A stretch of 64,000 bases of DNA from an uncultured Roseovarius sp. (GCA_947503145.1 CANNCP010000005.1:211791-275790); one strand, 5' to 3'; shown: positions 33,239 to 42,882, counted from the first letter of the stretch. The notes: generated by a model from the sequence alone, not told the origin. Numbers and translations: made by a program.

Positions 33239-34006
33239 ATGATCGCATCGTTCCGCTCGTTTGCCCTGGCTTTGGCCATTGGCGCAGGTTCATTCGCAGC
33301 CACTTCACTTGCAACCGCCCAGGACGAGGCGAGTTTCGTAAAGTCGTTTTCCGGCGACTGGTACGTCTTTGACCCGCAATTCGGCAGTGGAGACGAAACA
33401 TGTTCCATGACCCTGTCCACCGACAAGCGCACCGCTGACGCGCGCTTTGACGCCAACGCAAAGGGCTGCGTCCAACCGCTATCTGAAATGGCAGCTTGGG
33501 ACATCCATTCCGGCCAATTGCGGTTGTTCGCCCAAGGGTCGGATAACCCATTTGCCCTGCTCGGAGGCAATCAGTTACGCATTACTGGCTCGCTGCCCGC
33601 ATCGGAACGCGGCATTATCGTCGAACGTGCCGAAGGTGACGACAGCACCAGCGCCATTGCCAAGGCAATTGCCCGTCATCGTTGCATTTACGTGGGCTTT
33701 TCCCAGGAGTGCGCCGATGTCGCCGATTTGGTGAAGCCCGCCCTGACCGAAGAAGCGGGCTCTTACGGCTCTGTCAGCTTGCTGGTCAATCTCAACGTGC
33801 GGGATCAGCCACGCAGCAATGCGCCGAACGTGGGGGTCTTGCAGGCTGGAACCTGCCTGAAAGTTAATTTCTGCACCACGGCCTCGGACGGTATCTGGTG
33901 CCGTGCCCGCTTTGGGGAGCGTAACGGATGGGTCCACAAGATCGCAGTACGTAAGGAAGAATGGCCTGTGCTCACTTTCACCAATTCCTGCCCATCCGAA
34001 GAGTAA
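33239..34006 (+). CDS. Secreted inhibitor-like/SH3 protein of the curli locus
   Basis: A 255-residue exported protein. GGAGG five bases before the ATG at 33239 fixes the start, and the signal peptide ends near ATAQD. Residues about 28-125 (FSGDWYVFDP, CSMTLS, KGCVQPLSEMAAW) resemble the Inh/AprI metalloprotease-inhibitor fold. The C-terminal part, LNVRDQPRSNAPNVGVLQ to RNGWVHK, is a bacterial SH3 domain. It follows csgH by 24 bases, so it is likely the last gene of the operon. A protective or matrix-binding role is plausible but unproven. Confidence 0.72.
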   Translation: MIASFRSFALALAIGAGSFAATSLATAQDEASFVKSFSGDWYVFDPQFGSGDETCSMTLSTDKRTADARFDANAKGCVQPLSEMAAWDIHSGQLRLFAQGSDNPFALLGGNQLRITGSLPASERGIIVERAEGDDSTSAIAKAIARHRCIYVGFSQECADVADLVKPALTEEAGSYGSVSLLVNLNVRDQPRSNAPNVGVLQAGTCLKVNFCTTASDGIWCRARFGERNGWVHKIAVRKEEWPVLTFTNSCPSEE

Positions 34007-34093
34007 TGCCAGTGCAGGGGGCGCTAGGGAGTAGGCAAAACTAGGGGAAAGGTGACTATGCATGTCCGCAAAGGCTATGATGCGATTGCCGCG

Positions 34094-34567
34094 TGCGAAG
34101 ATACATCCCGTGTCGTCGAAATGCTGGGCATCGGTGATCTGCTGGATCGACGGCCGGGCGCGCGTGAGGCCGGGGCGGTTCTGACCGCGCGCGTGGTGCG
34201 CCACCACGACGACGGTCTGAGCGAACTCGACGCGAACGGCGTGGCCTTGCTCCAGCCTCGGGTGGGTCAGGCGCGAGGCAAGCAGATTCGCCTGCGCATC
34301 GCGGCACATGAAGTGATACCGGCCAAGACGCGGCCCACGGACCTTTTGGCCCTCAACATCCTGCCCGGCACCGTGCGCGAGGTGCGCGCGGGCGGCGGGC
34401 CCGGCGCCAATCGTCGCGCTGGATACGGCGGCGGGCGGAATCCTCGCGCGCATCACCCGCCGTTCCGCCGACACGATGGGGCTGCGCCCCGGTGCCAAGG
34501 TTTATGCCATCATCAAGTCCGTCGCCGTCGCGCCAGAGGATGTCGGACGCTCCCTAATAGACCTGTT
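34094..34567 (+). pseudogene. Decayed modC (molybdate ABC transporter ATPase)
   Basis: A scrap of the ATPase (VVEMLGIGDLLDRRPG) runs straight into the C-terminal TOBE region (LSELDANGVALLQPRV, LRIAAHEVIPAKTRP, LNILPGTVREVRAG). Both Walker motifs and the signature are therefore deleted. An extra A at 34409-34410 shifts the frame. In the next frame the domain continues as DTMGLRPGAKVYAIIKSVAV, then APEDVG. No modA or modB is in the window, so molybdate uptake is not encoded here. Confidence 0.85.
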
Positions 34568-34629
34568 GCACAACATTCGGGAGCGTCGGCAGGAGGGCGA
34601 CCGGGGCACGATATGTCAGCCGGGTGATT

Positions 34630-35688
34630 TCAAATCTCGTCGGGCTGACCAGCCTTGAGGTCAATGGGCGTGTCGGACGCCTCTTGGGTGCGCCAACCTG
34701 TCAGCGCATCCAGAAGCCCGACGGCAAGGGCGGCGGCGGCAGCGCCGCCAAGACTGAGGACGATCCGGGTAAAGATGGCGTAGCCCGCATCCTGCGTCGA
34801 CAGCGCCCCGGCGATCAGCGAGAAGGCGACCGACATCGCGTATTGATAAACGTTGCTGGGGTGCGGGCCGGTCAGCATCTTGTTGGCAAGCCACAGACCA
34901 CCGAGGAAGATCAGCGCCAGCAGCACCGACAGATGCTGCGAAAACGTGAACAGTATCAGCACTACCGCACCGACCCCACTGCCGTAGATCGTGGCGCGCA
35001 AACGCTGGCTTGCCTCGAAAAACACCGAGCGACGCGTGGGAAAGACCAGCACCATCGCCGCGATCACCGCCATCATCATATCCGAGGGCTGCATCACGGC
35101 ATAAAGCCAAAAACTGAGTCCCAGCAAAACTGTCGCCCGGATCGCCGCACCCAATGTCACATTGCCCTGCGTCGGCACCGGTTCGTCGACGTGCTGCACG
35201 CGGGTGGCGGGCCGGAACAGCAGGTAGGACAGCGGCCCCAGCACCAGCCCCACCAGAGACGCCTGGAAAAACCCGTCACGCAGCGTCTCGACAGTGGCGG
35301 TTCCGTGCATGCCCATCACCGACATCAGCACGGCGACGATCACGATCAACATCCCCGCCTGCGCGCCGGTCTGAAGGATCATCCGGAAGCCAGCGAAATA
35401 GGTCAGCCACATCGCGCCGATATAGACCAGCGGCATCGGGCGCAACTCCTCGACCAGCCAGGTCATCGCGGCGGTCAGCACGATCATCGCAACCGGCCCG
35501 CCGATGGCCTTGCCGATGTTGAACGCCTTGCGCTGCGCCCCGATCAACCCCACCGGCAGGGCGGCGATAATCGGCGGCAGCGCCGGGTCCAGCAGCGGGA
35601 TCGCAGCAAAGGACATCATGCCCACAAAGGCCAGCCGCACCGCATAAAGCGGATCGTCCAGCGCGTCGGGGCGGGGGGTCACATACAT
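34630..35688 (-). CDS. DUF2955 inner-membrane efflux protein
   Basis: A 352-residue membrane protein with two sets of about five hydrophobic segments, the DUF2955 architecture related to the FUSC/AaeB exporters. The segment DDPLYAVRLAFVGMMSF and the middle FPTRRSVFFEASQRLRATIYG are typical of the family. It begins ten bases after the HlyD-like gene, with which it forms an export pair. Related systems expel aromatic acids, but the substrate here is not known. Confidence 0.82.
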   Translation of the reverse strand: MYVTPRPDALDDPLYAVRLAFVGMMSFAAIPLLDPALPPIIAALPVGLIGAQRKAFNIGKAIGGPVAMIVLTAAMTWLVEELRPMPLVYIGAMWLTYFAGFRMILQTGAQAGMLIVIVAVLMSVMGMHGTATVETLRDGFFQASLVGLVLGPLSYLLFRPATRVQHVDEPVPTQGNVTLGAAIRATVLLGLSFWLYAVMQPSDMMMAVIAAMVLVFPTRRSVFFEASQRLRATIYGSGVGAVVLILFTFSQHLSVLLALIFLGGLWLANKMLTGPHPSNVYQYAMSVAFSLIAGALSTQDAGYAIFTRIVLSLGGAAAAALAVGLLDALTGWRTQEASDTPIDLKAGQPDEI

Positions 35689-35697
35689 TGCGTGCCC

Positions 35698-36792
35698 TCA
35701 GTGCAGGTAGCTGGTCCACGAGCGGATGCGCTGCAATCCGCGCGCGACCCAGGCGATGGGGTTGCCTGTGCCATCCGCAAAGACGACCGCGTGAACCTTG
35801 CCACCGACGCGCACGCGCTGCGGCCAGGCCTCCATTCCACCGGCAAGCTCAATCCGCACCGGTATGCGGCGAGCAGGCTCGAACCAGCGGTTTGTCGTCT
35901 GGTTCATCACCAATCCGCCCTGATTGTTGCGCCCCGGATCAATGCCCCAGGCAATGCTTTGAACACGGCCGTCGAAAATCTGCCCCGGCACGGCATCGAA
36001 CAGCAAATGCACTGGATCGCCCGCCTCGACGCTCTGCAGCTGATTTTCGCGCAGATCGACCGTGACCCATGCCGCATCCGCGTCTATGAACGTCAGCGCG
36101 GGATTTCCGGCGCTGGCGTATTGGCCCGCCGCCAGCAAAACGTTGGTAACGACGCCGAAATGCGGGGCGCGCACGGTGGTTGAGGCAAGATCGTATTGCG
36201 CTTGCTCAAGCTGTGCCTCTGCTGCCAGAATTGCGGGGTTGTCGGCGCCATCGGGGCCAAGCTGACGCCGCGCGCTTTCCAGATTGGCCTCGGCCGTGGC
36301 GAGCCGGGCCTCCGCATCCGCGACCTGACCGCGGGCCGCGTCGCCCTGTGCAGCGGCAACGACACCGCGTTCCTCCAAGCGGAACGTCCGCTCCGCCTCA
36401 GCGCGGGTTGTATCGAGCGCGGTGCGCGCCTGTGTGACCGCCGCCTGCGCGGCGACCAGCGACGCGCTTGACGCATCCACGCCCTGAGTGGCCGAGGTCA
36501 GGTTCGCCTTGGCTTGCGCCAATGCCAGATCGAAGGGCCGTGTTTCCAGTTTGAACAACGCATCGCCCGCCTGCACCACCGCGTCATCCTCGACGAGAAC
36601 CTCGGTCACTTCGCCCGACACACGCGGTGCGATTTGCACCACGTGAGCCGAAACAATCCCGCGTGACGAAGATGGTGCCATACGATCCGAGAACGCATAG
36701 ATAACGACCAGAACAAGCAGCAACAACACCACGGCAATCGCTACTTTGGCGGCTGGGTTTCCAGCGGCGGGCGCTGTGTCATCATCGCTCAT
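35698..36792 (-). CDS. HlyD/EmrA-type membrane fusion protein
   Basis: A periplasmic adaptor of 364 residues: one N-terminal transmembrane helix (about 15-35), the biotinyl-lipoyl-like hairpin (IAPRVSGEVTEVLVEDDAVV), a long alpha-helical hairpin rich in Ala, Gln and Arg, and the beta barrel with FIDADAAWVTVDLRENQL. It pairs with the downstream DUF2955 protein; together with an outer-membrane channel encoded elsewhere they would export a small molecule. It shows no truncation. Confidence 0.9.
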   Translation of the reverse strand: MSDDDTAPAAGNPAAKVAIAVVLLLLVLVVIYAFSDRMAPSSSRGIVSAHVVQIAPRVSGEVTEVLVEDDAVVQAGDALFKLETRPFDLALAQAKANLTSATQGVDASSASLVAAQAAVTQARTALDTTRAEAERTFRLEERGVVAAAQGDAARGQVADAEARLATAEANLESARRQLGPDGADNPAILAAEAQLEQAQYDLASTTVRAPHFGVVTNVLLAAGQYASAGNPALTFIDADAAWVTVDLRENQLQSVEAGDPVHLLFDAVPGQIFDGRVQSIAWGIDPGRNNQGGLVMNQTTNRWFEPARRIPVRIELAGGMEAWPQRVRVGGKVHAVVFADGTGNPIAWVARGLQRIRSWTSYLH

Positions 36793-36838
36793 CTTCAGTC
36801 CTTTTCAACCGTATTTCACGGGCCGTCCCCGCATCAGG

Positions 36839-38488
36839 TCATCGTCTGCGAGCGGTAATCGTCTCGCTGTTGGAGGTGATGAGAACCAAAGCCCCGGTAT
36901 CATCGATTGAATAACGTTCCACCTTGAACAACAAGTCCAGCAGGCTGCGTTCCTGATTCATCAGGGCCTCAGGACATACCATCATGGTGGCCCCTCCGCT
37001 AACAATCGCAAGCGCATCACCATCCTGCGTGTAGCTGGCGATCAGACGGTTGCAGGTCGTATTTCCGGCCAGGCTACCGTCGGGCATGAACTGCAGGCTT
37101 GCGGGGCTGTTGTCGATTACACCCTTGCCTGCGATGTCCTCGATGAACCATTCGCGCCCCACCAGTTGGGCGGCCTCCTCCTGCGCTATGAGGTAGTCGG
37201 CGACAGCCCGGTAGGCAGGCAGTGAGGTTGGATCGCTTGCCGCATTTGCGGCGACCGGGTTCGAGGCGAAACGCACGATCACCATATCGGCGGTCGGATC
37301 GATCCAGACCGTCTGGCCATGCACACCACGCGCGGCGAATGATCCGTGATCGTCATGGCTGACCCACCACATGCCGCGATAGCTCCACCCGTCCAGCAGA
37401 TCATATCCGGCCTTCGCGAATACGCCCTTGTCACCGCCCTGGCGGATGCGGGAAATGGCATCAGCGGGGATGACGCGCTCGCCGTTCCATTCACCCTCAT
37501 TCAGCACAAGCTGGCCAAAACGGGCCATGTCGCGCAGGGTCGCGTTGAACCCGCCACCGGCAAACGGCGTGCCTATGGAATCGACAGTATAGAACGCCTC
37601 GCGCTCCGCGCCGATCTTTGACCAGATCCGATCGGACAAATAGTCGGCGGCCGAGCTGCCGGTCGTGCGCGCGATCAGCCAGCCTGCCGCGTCGGAGTTG
37701 ACTGTCTTGTAGCCAAACACCTCGCCATGCGTGCCCTTTTTCTCAACCGTTTGAAGATAGTCGAAATAGCTGCGCGGCCCATCGTATCCTTCGGGTTTGG
37801 GCAGGGGGCTGCCCGCTTCGGCATAGGTCCAAACTTCGGCGTCGGGATCGGAATAGTCCTCGGAATAATCCAGCGCCGTAGTCATCTCCAGAACCTGCCG
37901 CACGGTCGCGTCACCGAATGCGCTTTGGCCCAACTCGGGAATGACGTCGGCCAGCGGGGCGGTTTCATCCAGCTTGCCTTCGGCGACCAGCACTTCGGCC
38001 ATGAGGCCGGTGAGGCTTTTGGTGACCGACATCGCCCCGTGCAGGGTGTCCTCATCCAGACAGCCGTCATAACGCTCATAGACGATGCGACCCTTGTGCA
38101 GCACCAGAATACCGTCGGTATAGTTGGCATCGAACGCGGCATCCCATGTCATGGCTTCACCGCCACCGAACGGCGTGAACTCGACCGCATCCAGACCGGC
38201 ATCGAGATCGACGGGTAACGCGCTGACTCCTTCATTGCCGTTGCGAACGACGACCGAGGGCATCAGCTCGCGGAAATGACAGACTGTCCAGCGCAGTTTT
38301 GGAAACGCAAAATAGTCGGGATCGGTGAAGCGGATCGTCTTGTCCGCCGCCGGTGGAAACCCCTGCATCCAGCCGAGTGTATCGGGATTGGACTCTTGCG
38401 CGGAAAGAACGGTTTTCTCCTGTGCCATTGCGGCGCCTCCCAATGTCAGGGACAGAGTGAGAAGTGTGCTTATAATCGGTTTCATCAT
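36839..38488 (-). CDS. Serine hydrolase (beta-lactamase fold) fused to a META domain
   Basis: A 549-residue secreted protein. The signal peptide ends near GAAMAQE. The central 350 residues form a class C beta-lactamase-like hydrolase with SVTK as SxxK (AMSVTKSLTGLMAE); TVNSDAAG and GVHGQTVW probably supply the other motifs. The last 110 residues (WFIEDIAGKGVID, GNTTCNRLIASYT, MMVCPEALMNQE) form a META/HslJ-like domain. This pairing is uncommon. An esterase or peptidase of the envelope is more likely than a drug-hydrolysing lactamase. Confidence 0.85.
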   Translation of the reverse strand: MMKPIISTLLTLSLTLGGAAMAQEKTVLSAQESNPDTLGWMQGFPPAADKTIRFTDPDYFAFPKLRWTVCHFRELMPSVVVRNGNEGVSALPVDLDAGLDAVEFTPFGGGEAMTWDAAFDANYTDGILVLHKGRIVYERYDGCLDEDTLHGAMSVTKSLTGLMAEVLVAEGKLDETAPLADVIPELGQSAFGDATVRQVLEMTTALDYSEDYSDPDAEVWTYAEAGSPLPKPEGYDGPRSYFDYLQTVEKKGTHGEVFGYKTVNSDAAGWLIARTTGSSAADYLSDRIWSKIGAEREAFYTVDSIGTPFAGGGFNATLRDMARFGQLVLNEGEWNGERVIPADAISRIRQGGDKGVFAKAGYDLLDGWSYRGMWWVSHDDHGSFAARGVHGQTVWIDPTADMVIVRFASNPVAANAASDPTSLPAYRAVADYLIAQEEAAQLVGREWFIEDIAGKGVIDNSPASLQFMPDGSLAGNTTCNRLIASYTQDGDALAIVSGGATMMVCPEALMNQERSLLDLLFKVERYSIDDTGALVLITSNSETITARRR

Positions 38489-38628
38489 CTTGTCTTTCTT
38501 TTTTCCGCCCTGCTTCCAACAGGTTTTTACACATCATGCCAGTCGGCTGGCCTGGATGGTCATATAATTGACAATGCCAGCCATCAGGCCAGCAAGGATG
38601 CCAAGGACGATCAGGGGGCTTGCGCGCC

Positions 38629-38715
38629 TTATTCGCCGAAAAGCAGGATGATCGATCCGCCGCCATGTACCTTGATGATCTGGCCACTGACCCAGCCTGC
38701 GGCGGGTGACCTCAG
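38629..38715 (-). pseudogene. C-terminal scrap of an SDR dehydrogenase
   Basis: About 28 codons read LRSPAAGWVSGQIIKVHGGG, which matches the C-terminal segment of short-chain dehydrogenases, including the neighbour's SPAASWISGQILTVSGGG. No upstream part of the gene is present. It is a duplicated or captured remnant of an SDR gene. Confidence 0.75.
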
Positions 38716-38771
38716 CCATGACCTGACTCCTTTCGAATGTGTGCCCGCCTTCGGCAAGCTCTGGGGTGATC

Positions 38772-39545
38772 TCAGTCCAATTCCTGTACCCCGCCGCCCG
38801 AAACAGTCAGGATCTGCCCGCTGATCCAGCTGGCCGCAGGCGAACACAGAAACAACGCCGCGTTGGCCATGTCGTCCGGCTCACCCAGACGGTTGATCGG
38901 CGTGTGCGCCAGCATCGCTTTCTCGATATCGTCGTTAAGCACCGATTTCAGCGCATCCGTGCGCGTGGCGCCGGGGGCGACGCCGTTCACCCGGATGCCG
39001 CGCGGGCCAAGGTCGAATGCGATGTTGCGCACAAGATGACTGGTGGCCGCCTTGGACGAGCCATAAGAGGCCATACGCTTGTTCTTGTTTTCGGCAGACA
39101 TCGAGGTGATCGCGAGGATCGACCCGCCCCCCGCCTTTTCCATCTCGGGCGCGGCAAGCTGCGACAGGCGGAACAGCGAAAAGACGTTCAGCTCATAGGC
39201 CCGGCGGAAATCCTCCATCGGCATATCAAAGGGTTTCGGCCCGCCGCCACCCGCGTTGCCGACAAGGATCGTCAGCTTGCCGAGCTTCTGGACGGTCTCG
39301 CTCACGAGCGCGGTCAGATCGTCCTCCTTGGTGACGTCGCAGGCCATGCCGACAGCCTTGCCGCCTTGTGCCTCGATCTCTTTCACCACGGCGCTTGCAG
39401 TGTCGGTGTCAAGGTCACTGACCATGACGGCGGCCCCGGCTGCGGCGAAGGTCTCGGCAATGGCGCGACCGATACCGGCGCCCGCCCCGGTGACGACGGC
39501 AACCTGATTTTCGAGCGTGAAATCTGCTGGATCATACATTTTCAT
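38772..39545 (-). CDS. Short-chain dehydrogenase/reductase
   Basis: A 257-residue NAD(P)-dependent oxidoreductase of the classical SDR type, similar in look to 7-alpha-hydroxysteroid dehydrogenases. The cofactor motif is TGAGAGIG (about residues 19-26), with NAGG and the catalytic Ser (AITSMS) and YGSSK. An acidic VSDLD after strand two suggests NAD preference. Substrate is not predictable. It stands between an SDR scrap and the HdeD-like gene, with no clear operon. Confidence 0.88.
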   Translation of the reverse strand: MKMYDPADFTLENQVAVVTGAGAGIGRAIAETFAAAGAAVMVSDLDTDTASAVVKEIEAQGGKAVGMACDVTKEDDLTALVSETVQKLGKLTILVGNAGGGGPKPFDMPMEDFRRAYELNVFSLFRLSQLAAPEMEKAGGGSILAITSMSAENKNKRMASYGSSKAATSHLVRNIAFDLGPRGIRVNGVAPGATRTDALKSVLNDDIEKAMLAHTPINRLGEPDDMANAALFLCSPAASWISGQILTVSGGGVQELD

Positions 39546-39593
39546 TGTTCCTTAAAGTTGATTCTTTCGAAGTTAGAACATGTTGCAGCATCA

Positions 39594-40166
39594 TCAAATT
39601 GCGTCCGTCGAAGCAGGCCGATCCGCGTCGACCCTGCGCAACCGGAAAGCCAACATGATGAAGAGCGCGCCGAAAGTCACCGCCCAGAGACCGATCAGCC
39701 AGACCAACGACACGATACCGGCCCCCGGCATGACAATCAGCAGGCCACCGAACAGGATTGACAGAATGCCACCCAGTACGAGGAACCACTCACCCTCGAT
39801 CTCGCGGCGCAGCTGGATCGCGGCGATGATACGAAGAATGCCACCCGCAATGGCCCAGCCAGCGATGAACATCAGCAGTACAAAGGCACTGATGTCCGGC
39901 ATGAACAGCGTTAGTGCGCCAACGCCAACGCCGAGCAGGCCGTCGAGCAACCAGAGCCACCATCGGTCAAGCCGACCACGATAGCGGATTGAATCGACAA
40001 TTCCGAAGATGCCATCGACCAGCATATAGACACCGAACAGCAGAACCAACAGGGCAGCGGTCAATCCCGGCCAAGCGAATGCCGCAATGCCGAAGAGGAT
40101 GGCGGCGATACCGCGCACCAGAAGTAGCCACCAGTTCCGGGCGAGGAAGTTTGCGCATACAGTCAT
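39594..40166 (-). CDS. HdeD-family membrane protein
   Basis: A 190-residue inner-membrane protein with six hydrophobic helices, LLLVRGIAAILFGIAAFAWP being the family hallmark at the first one. HdeD proteins are linked to acid resistance in enterobacteria; in alphaproteobacteria the role is unclear. AAGGAG six bases before the ATG at 40166 decides the start over an earlier in-frame codon. It ends about 50 bases upstream of the SDR gene start and may share its transcript. Confidence 0.85.
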   Translation of the reverse strand: MTVCANFLARNWWLLLVRGIAAILFGIAAFAWPGLTAALLVLLFGVYMLVDGIFGIVDSIRYRGRLDRWWLWLLDGLLGVGVGALTLFMPDISAFVLLMFIAGWAIAGGILRIIAAIQLRREIEGEWFLVLGGILSILFGGLLIVMPGAGIVSLVWLIGLWAVTFGALFIMLAFRLRRVDADRPASTDAI

Positions 40167-40377
40167 GACGTGCTCCTTTGAAATCATCCGAAGAGATGTG
40201 CCGCGCTGGAGGTGAAATCCAACCAAGCCTTGGCTCCTGACGACGGGGCCACTTTCCCATAGATCGTCATTCAAGCAGCAACCGCCAACCACTGGCAATG
40301 ACAGCGTTACCCAAATCGGGTAACGTGAAGCGGCGGGTGCCAATCAGCGTGCCTTTGCAACAGCTTTTGGGGCTTCT

Positions 40378-40764
40378 ATGCGCGATCAGACAGACAGAAT
40401 GCCAACCCATGTGCGAGCATTTTCGGAACTTCTGATCAGGCTTCGTTCTGACTTGGGAAACGATCTGGATCTGGTGCTGATAATGGCGATCATTGCCGAA
40501 CGCCATTATGCTGGCGTTACACAGCCCGACGCCTCAAACGCCGTAACTCGCGCGACGCCCAGTATAAATGCGCACTCGGTTGCTTTGTATGCAGAAATCC
40601 CGCGTGAAACCGTGCGGAGAAAAGTTACCAAGCTTGTTGAGAAGGGGTGGGTAAAGTGCGATGAGCACGGAAACCTGACCCCGGCACCGCAAGCCGCCAG
40701 TGATCTGGCGAACGGCACCAGCGCAACCTTGAAATATCTCGATGCAATCGTGAAGGCTGATTAA
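40378..40764 (+). CDS. Winged-helix DNA-binding protein
   Basis: A 128-residue protein. The segment SVALYAEIPRETVRRKVTKL, then VEKGWVKCDEHGNLTP, is a helix-turn-helix followed by a beta wing of the MarR-like kind. The N-terminal third is helical (AFSELLIRLRSDLGNDLDLV) and probably dimerises. It is divergent from the HdeD-like gene and followed by a strong hairpin, so it is a single-gene unit. The ligand and target are unknown. Confidence 0.75.
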   Translation: MRDQTDRMPTHVRAFSELLIRLRSDLGNDLDLVLIMAIIAERHYAGVTQPDASNAVTRATPSINAHSVALYAEIPRETVRRKVTKLVEKGWVKCDEHGNLTPAPQAASDLANGTSATLKYLDAIVKAD

Positions 40765-40765
40765 A

Positions 40766-40807
40766 GCGTTCCGTGAAAAACCTGAATCACAGCTTTTCGC
40801 GGAACGC
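40766..40807. terminator. Hairpin after the winged-helix gene
   Basis: GCGTTCCGTGAAAA (40766-40779) pairs with TTTTCGCGGAACGC (40794-40807), a 14-bp stem with one G-T wobble pair and a 14-base loop. It starts two bases after the stop codon. A further GCGGAACGCTTT at about 40863 could form an alternative stem. Confidence 0.75.
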
Positions 40808-41039
40808 AGCGATACGTATGATCGTTGCACGTACTCCACCTTAACTGAGTGCCTCAAGTTTAAGGCGGAACGCTTTAGTCAGAAACCGGATGCGATTTGC
40901 GGGATCGTGGTTTGCAAGCTCCGAGATCACAATGAGCCGGTTTCAATAGCGGATCAATCGGGGGACTTGATCATACTGCCGCATCCGCTCAACAGGCACT
41001 GAACATCAGACAGGAACCTCAACTCCACAAGGGTTTTAC

Positions 41040-42695
41040 ATGAAACTTTTCAGCAGAACTGGCCTTTATGTGCTGCCATTATTCCTTGGCCTGTTGTTCT
41101 TTGCCACATCCCTGACCCCCACCCTGATCCCGCGCAGCTGGCTGCTGCAGGGTGTCCTCGGGGGCGTCGTCATGGGGATCGGGTATCTGATCGGGCGGTT
41201 CGCGATCGCAATGTGGCGACTTATGGAAATCCCCGAGCCGACCGGGCGCGCCGTTCTGGTCGCCCGCTTGATCACCGGCATCCCAGTGGCAGTCGTGTTG
41301 GTGCTTTGCTTGTTCCAGGCGCGCGGATGGCAAAACGGTATCCGCAGCCGGATGGGCATGGAGCTTGTGGACAGTGTGAATACCATCCGCATGATCGCGC
41401 TGGCGCTGGCCGTTTTTGCGGTGCTGGTGTTTATCGGCTATGCGTTGCAATGGCTGTTCAACCGCGTCCGGTTCAGGCTGTACCGTTACATGCCCTCGCG
41501 CACCGCGAACGTGGCGGGCCTTTTGCTGACGGCTTTCGTTGTTCTGATCGTCACGCGCGATGGCGTTCTGGACCGTGTGATCGCCGCACTCGATAACTCC
41601 GTAACCGTTGCGCAAAACCTGTTCCACACTGCCCCGCCCCCGCCCAGAGGTGAGAATATCACCGGCAGCACAGGGTCATTGGTGGACTGGGGGGCGTTGG
41701 GCCAACCGGGTCGCGATTACGTGACAACGGGGCCGGATGCACAGGATATTGCCGCCTTTACAGGGCGCGACGCCATGCAGCCCGTCCGGGTGTATGTCGG
41801 CCTCGCACAGATGGAGAGCGCGCAAGAGCGCGCCGATATCGCGCTGCAAGAGCTGATCCGCCAGGGTGGTTTTGATCGGGATGTGCTGATCGTGGCGCTG
41901 CCGACCGGAACAGGCTGGCTTGATCCTGGTGCGGTGGACACGGTCGAATACATGCACGGAGGCAATATCGCGACAATTGCCGTGCAGTATTCCTATCTGC
42001 AATCACCGCTCGCCCTGATCCTTGAAACGCGGTCCGGCCTGAATCAGGCCGAAGCATTGATCGACACCGTTCACAGCTATTGGCGTGACCTTCCCAAGGA
42101 TGCGCGGCCGCGGCTGTATATCCACGGGCTCAGCCTTGGCGCATGGTCTTCGATGCACGGCACGGACCTGTTTGCATTGCTGGATGATCCCATTGATGGG
42201 GCGTTCTGGGCTGGCCCGCCTTTCCCGTCCGCAATGTGGCAGGGTATCGTGGCCTCGCGACAGCCCGACAGCCCGTATATCGCCCCGACGTTGGGCGACG
42301 GGCAGCTTGTGCGCTTTGCCTCGCATACAAAGGATGCGGGCGGACCAGAGGGTTGGGGTGGGATGCGGATCGCCTATCTGCAATACTCCAGCGATCCGAT
42401 TGTCTTTTATGAACCGGCGTCGCTGTTCCGGGCACCTGCCTGGATGAACGAAGCACCGGGGCCGGACGTGTCACCGGATATGCAGTTCATGCCGGTCGTG
42501 ACGCAATTCCAGCTGGCTGTGGATCTGGTGCTGGCCAACACGGCACCCGCCGGGCATGGCCATGTCTATTACGGGTCCGATTACGTTGGCCCGTGGGTGG
42601 CCGTCACGGCACCGAATAATTGGACTGCAGACGACACGGCTCGGCTGATAGCGCATTGCGACGGCGGCTTCGGTCTGGGTTGTGATAACAACTGA
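41040..42695 (+). CDS. Membrane-anchored alpha/beta-hydrolase (DUF2319-like)
   Basis: A 551-residue protein. Four or five transmembrane helices occupy residues 1-170 and a large periplasmic or cytoplasmic domain follows. The domain has the nucleophile elbow GLSLGAWSS (Ser around residue 370), then FWAGPPFPS and SDPIVFYEPAS. This layout matches the alpha/beta-hydrolase family with an N-terminal membrane part. The substrate is unknown; a lipid or ester is likely. It has its own upstream region with the hairpins described at 40766. Confidence 0.82.
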   Translation: MKLFSRTGLYVLPLFLGLLFFATSLTPTLIPRSWLLQGVLGGVVMGIGYLIGRFAIAMWRLMEIPEPTGRAVLVARLITGIPVAVVLVLCLFQARGWQNGIRSRMGMELVDSVNTIRMIALALAVFAVLVFIGYALQWLFNRVRFRLYRYMPSRTANVAGLLLTAFVVLIVTRDGVLDRVIAALDNSVTVAQNLFHTAPPPPRGENITGSTGSLVDWGALGQPGRDYVTTGPDAQDIAAFTGRDAMQPVRVYVGLAQMESAQERADIALQELIRQGGFDRDVLIVALPTGTGWLDPGAVDTVEYMHGGNIATIAVQYSYLQSPLALILETRSGLNQAEALIDTVHSYWRDLPKDARPRLYIHGLSLGAWSSMHGTDLFALLDDPIDGAFWAGPPFPSAMWQGIVASRQPDSPYIAPTLGDGQLVRFASHTKDAGGPEGWGGMRIAYLQYSSDPIVFYEPASLFRAPAWMNEAPGPDVSPDMQFMPVVTQFQLAVDLVLANTAPAGHGHVYYGSDYVGPWVAVTAPNNWTADDTARLIAHCDGGFGLGCDNN

Positions 42696-42785
42696 GCCAA
42701 TGGAAAGAGAGGTGGTCTCGGAATTTCTGACCAGTTGTCAAGGTGGGTCGTATGGGTAGTGCCCCTGGGCGTGGTGTTGAGCCGG

Positions 42786-42865
42786 GGGCTTGGCATCAAC
42801 GTCAAGACGGTTGCCAAATGGCGCAAACACGACCATGTGCATGATACTGCGATGGGCGACCAGGC
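42786..42865 (+). pseudogene. IS481-type transposase fragment
   Basis: About 25 codons read LGINVKTVAKWRKHDHVHDT, then AMGDQ, the end of the first helix-turn-helix region of IS481-family transposases. Nothing else of the element is recognised nearby. It marks an old insertion next to the broken MFS gene. Confidence 0.7.
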
Positions 42866-42882
42866 CCATCAGCGTCAGCGAT

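Noticed and set aside
34624..36183. 519-codon plus-strand frame
   Set aside because: It lies antisense to the DUF2955 and HlyD genes. Its Arg-, His- and Gln-rich product is typical of a shadow frame.
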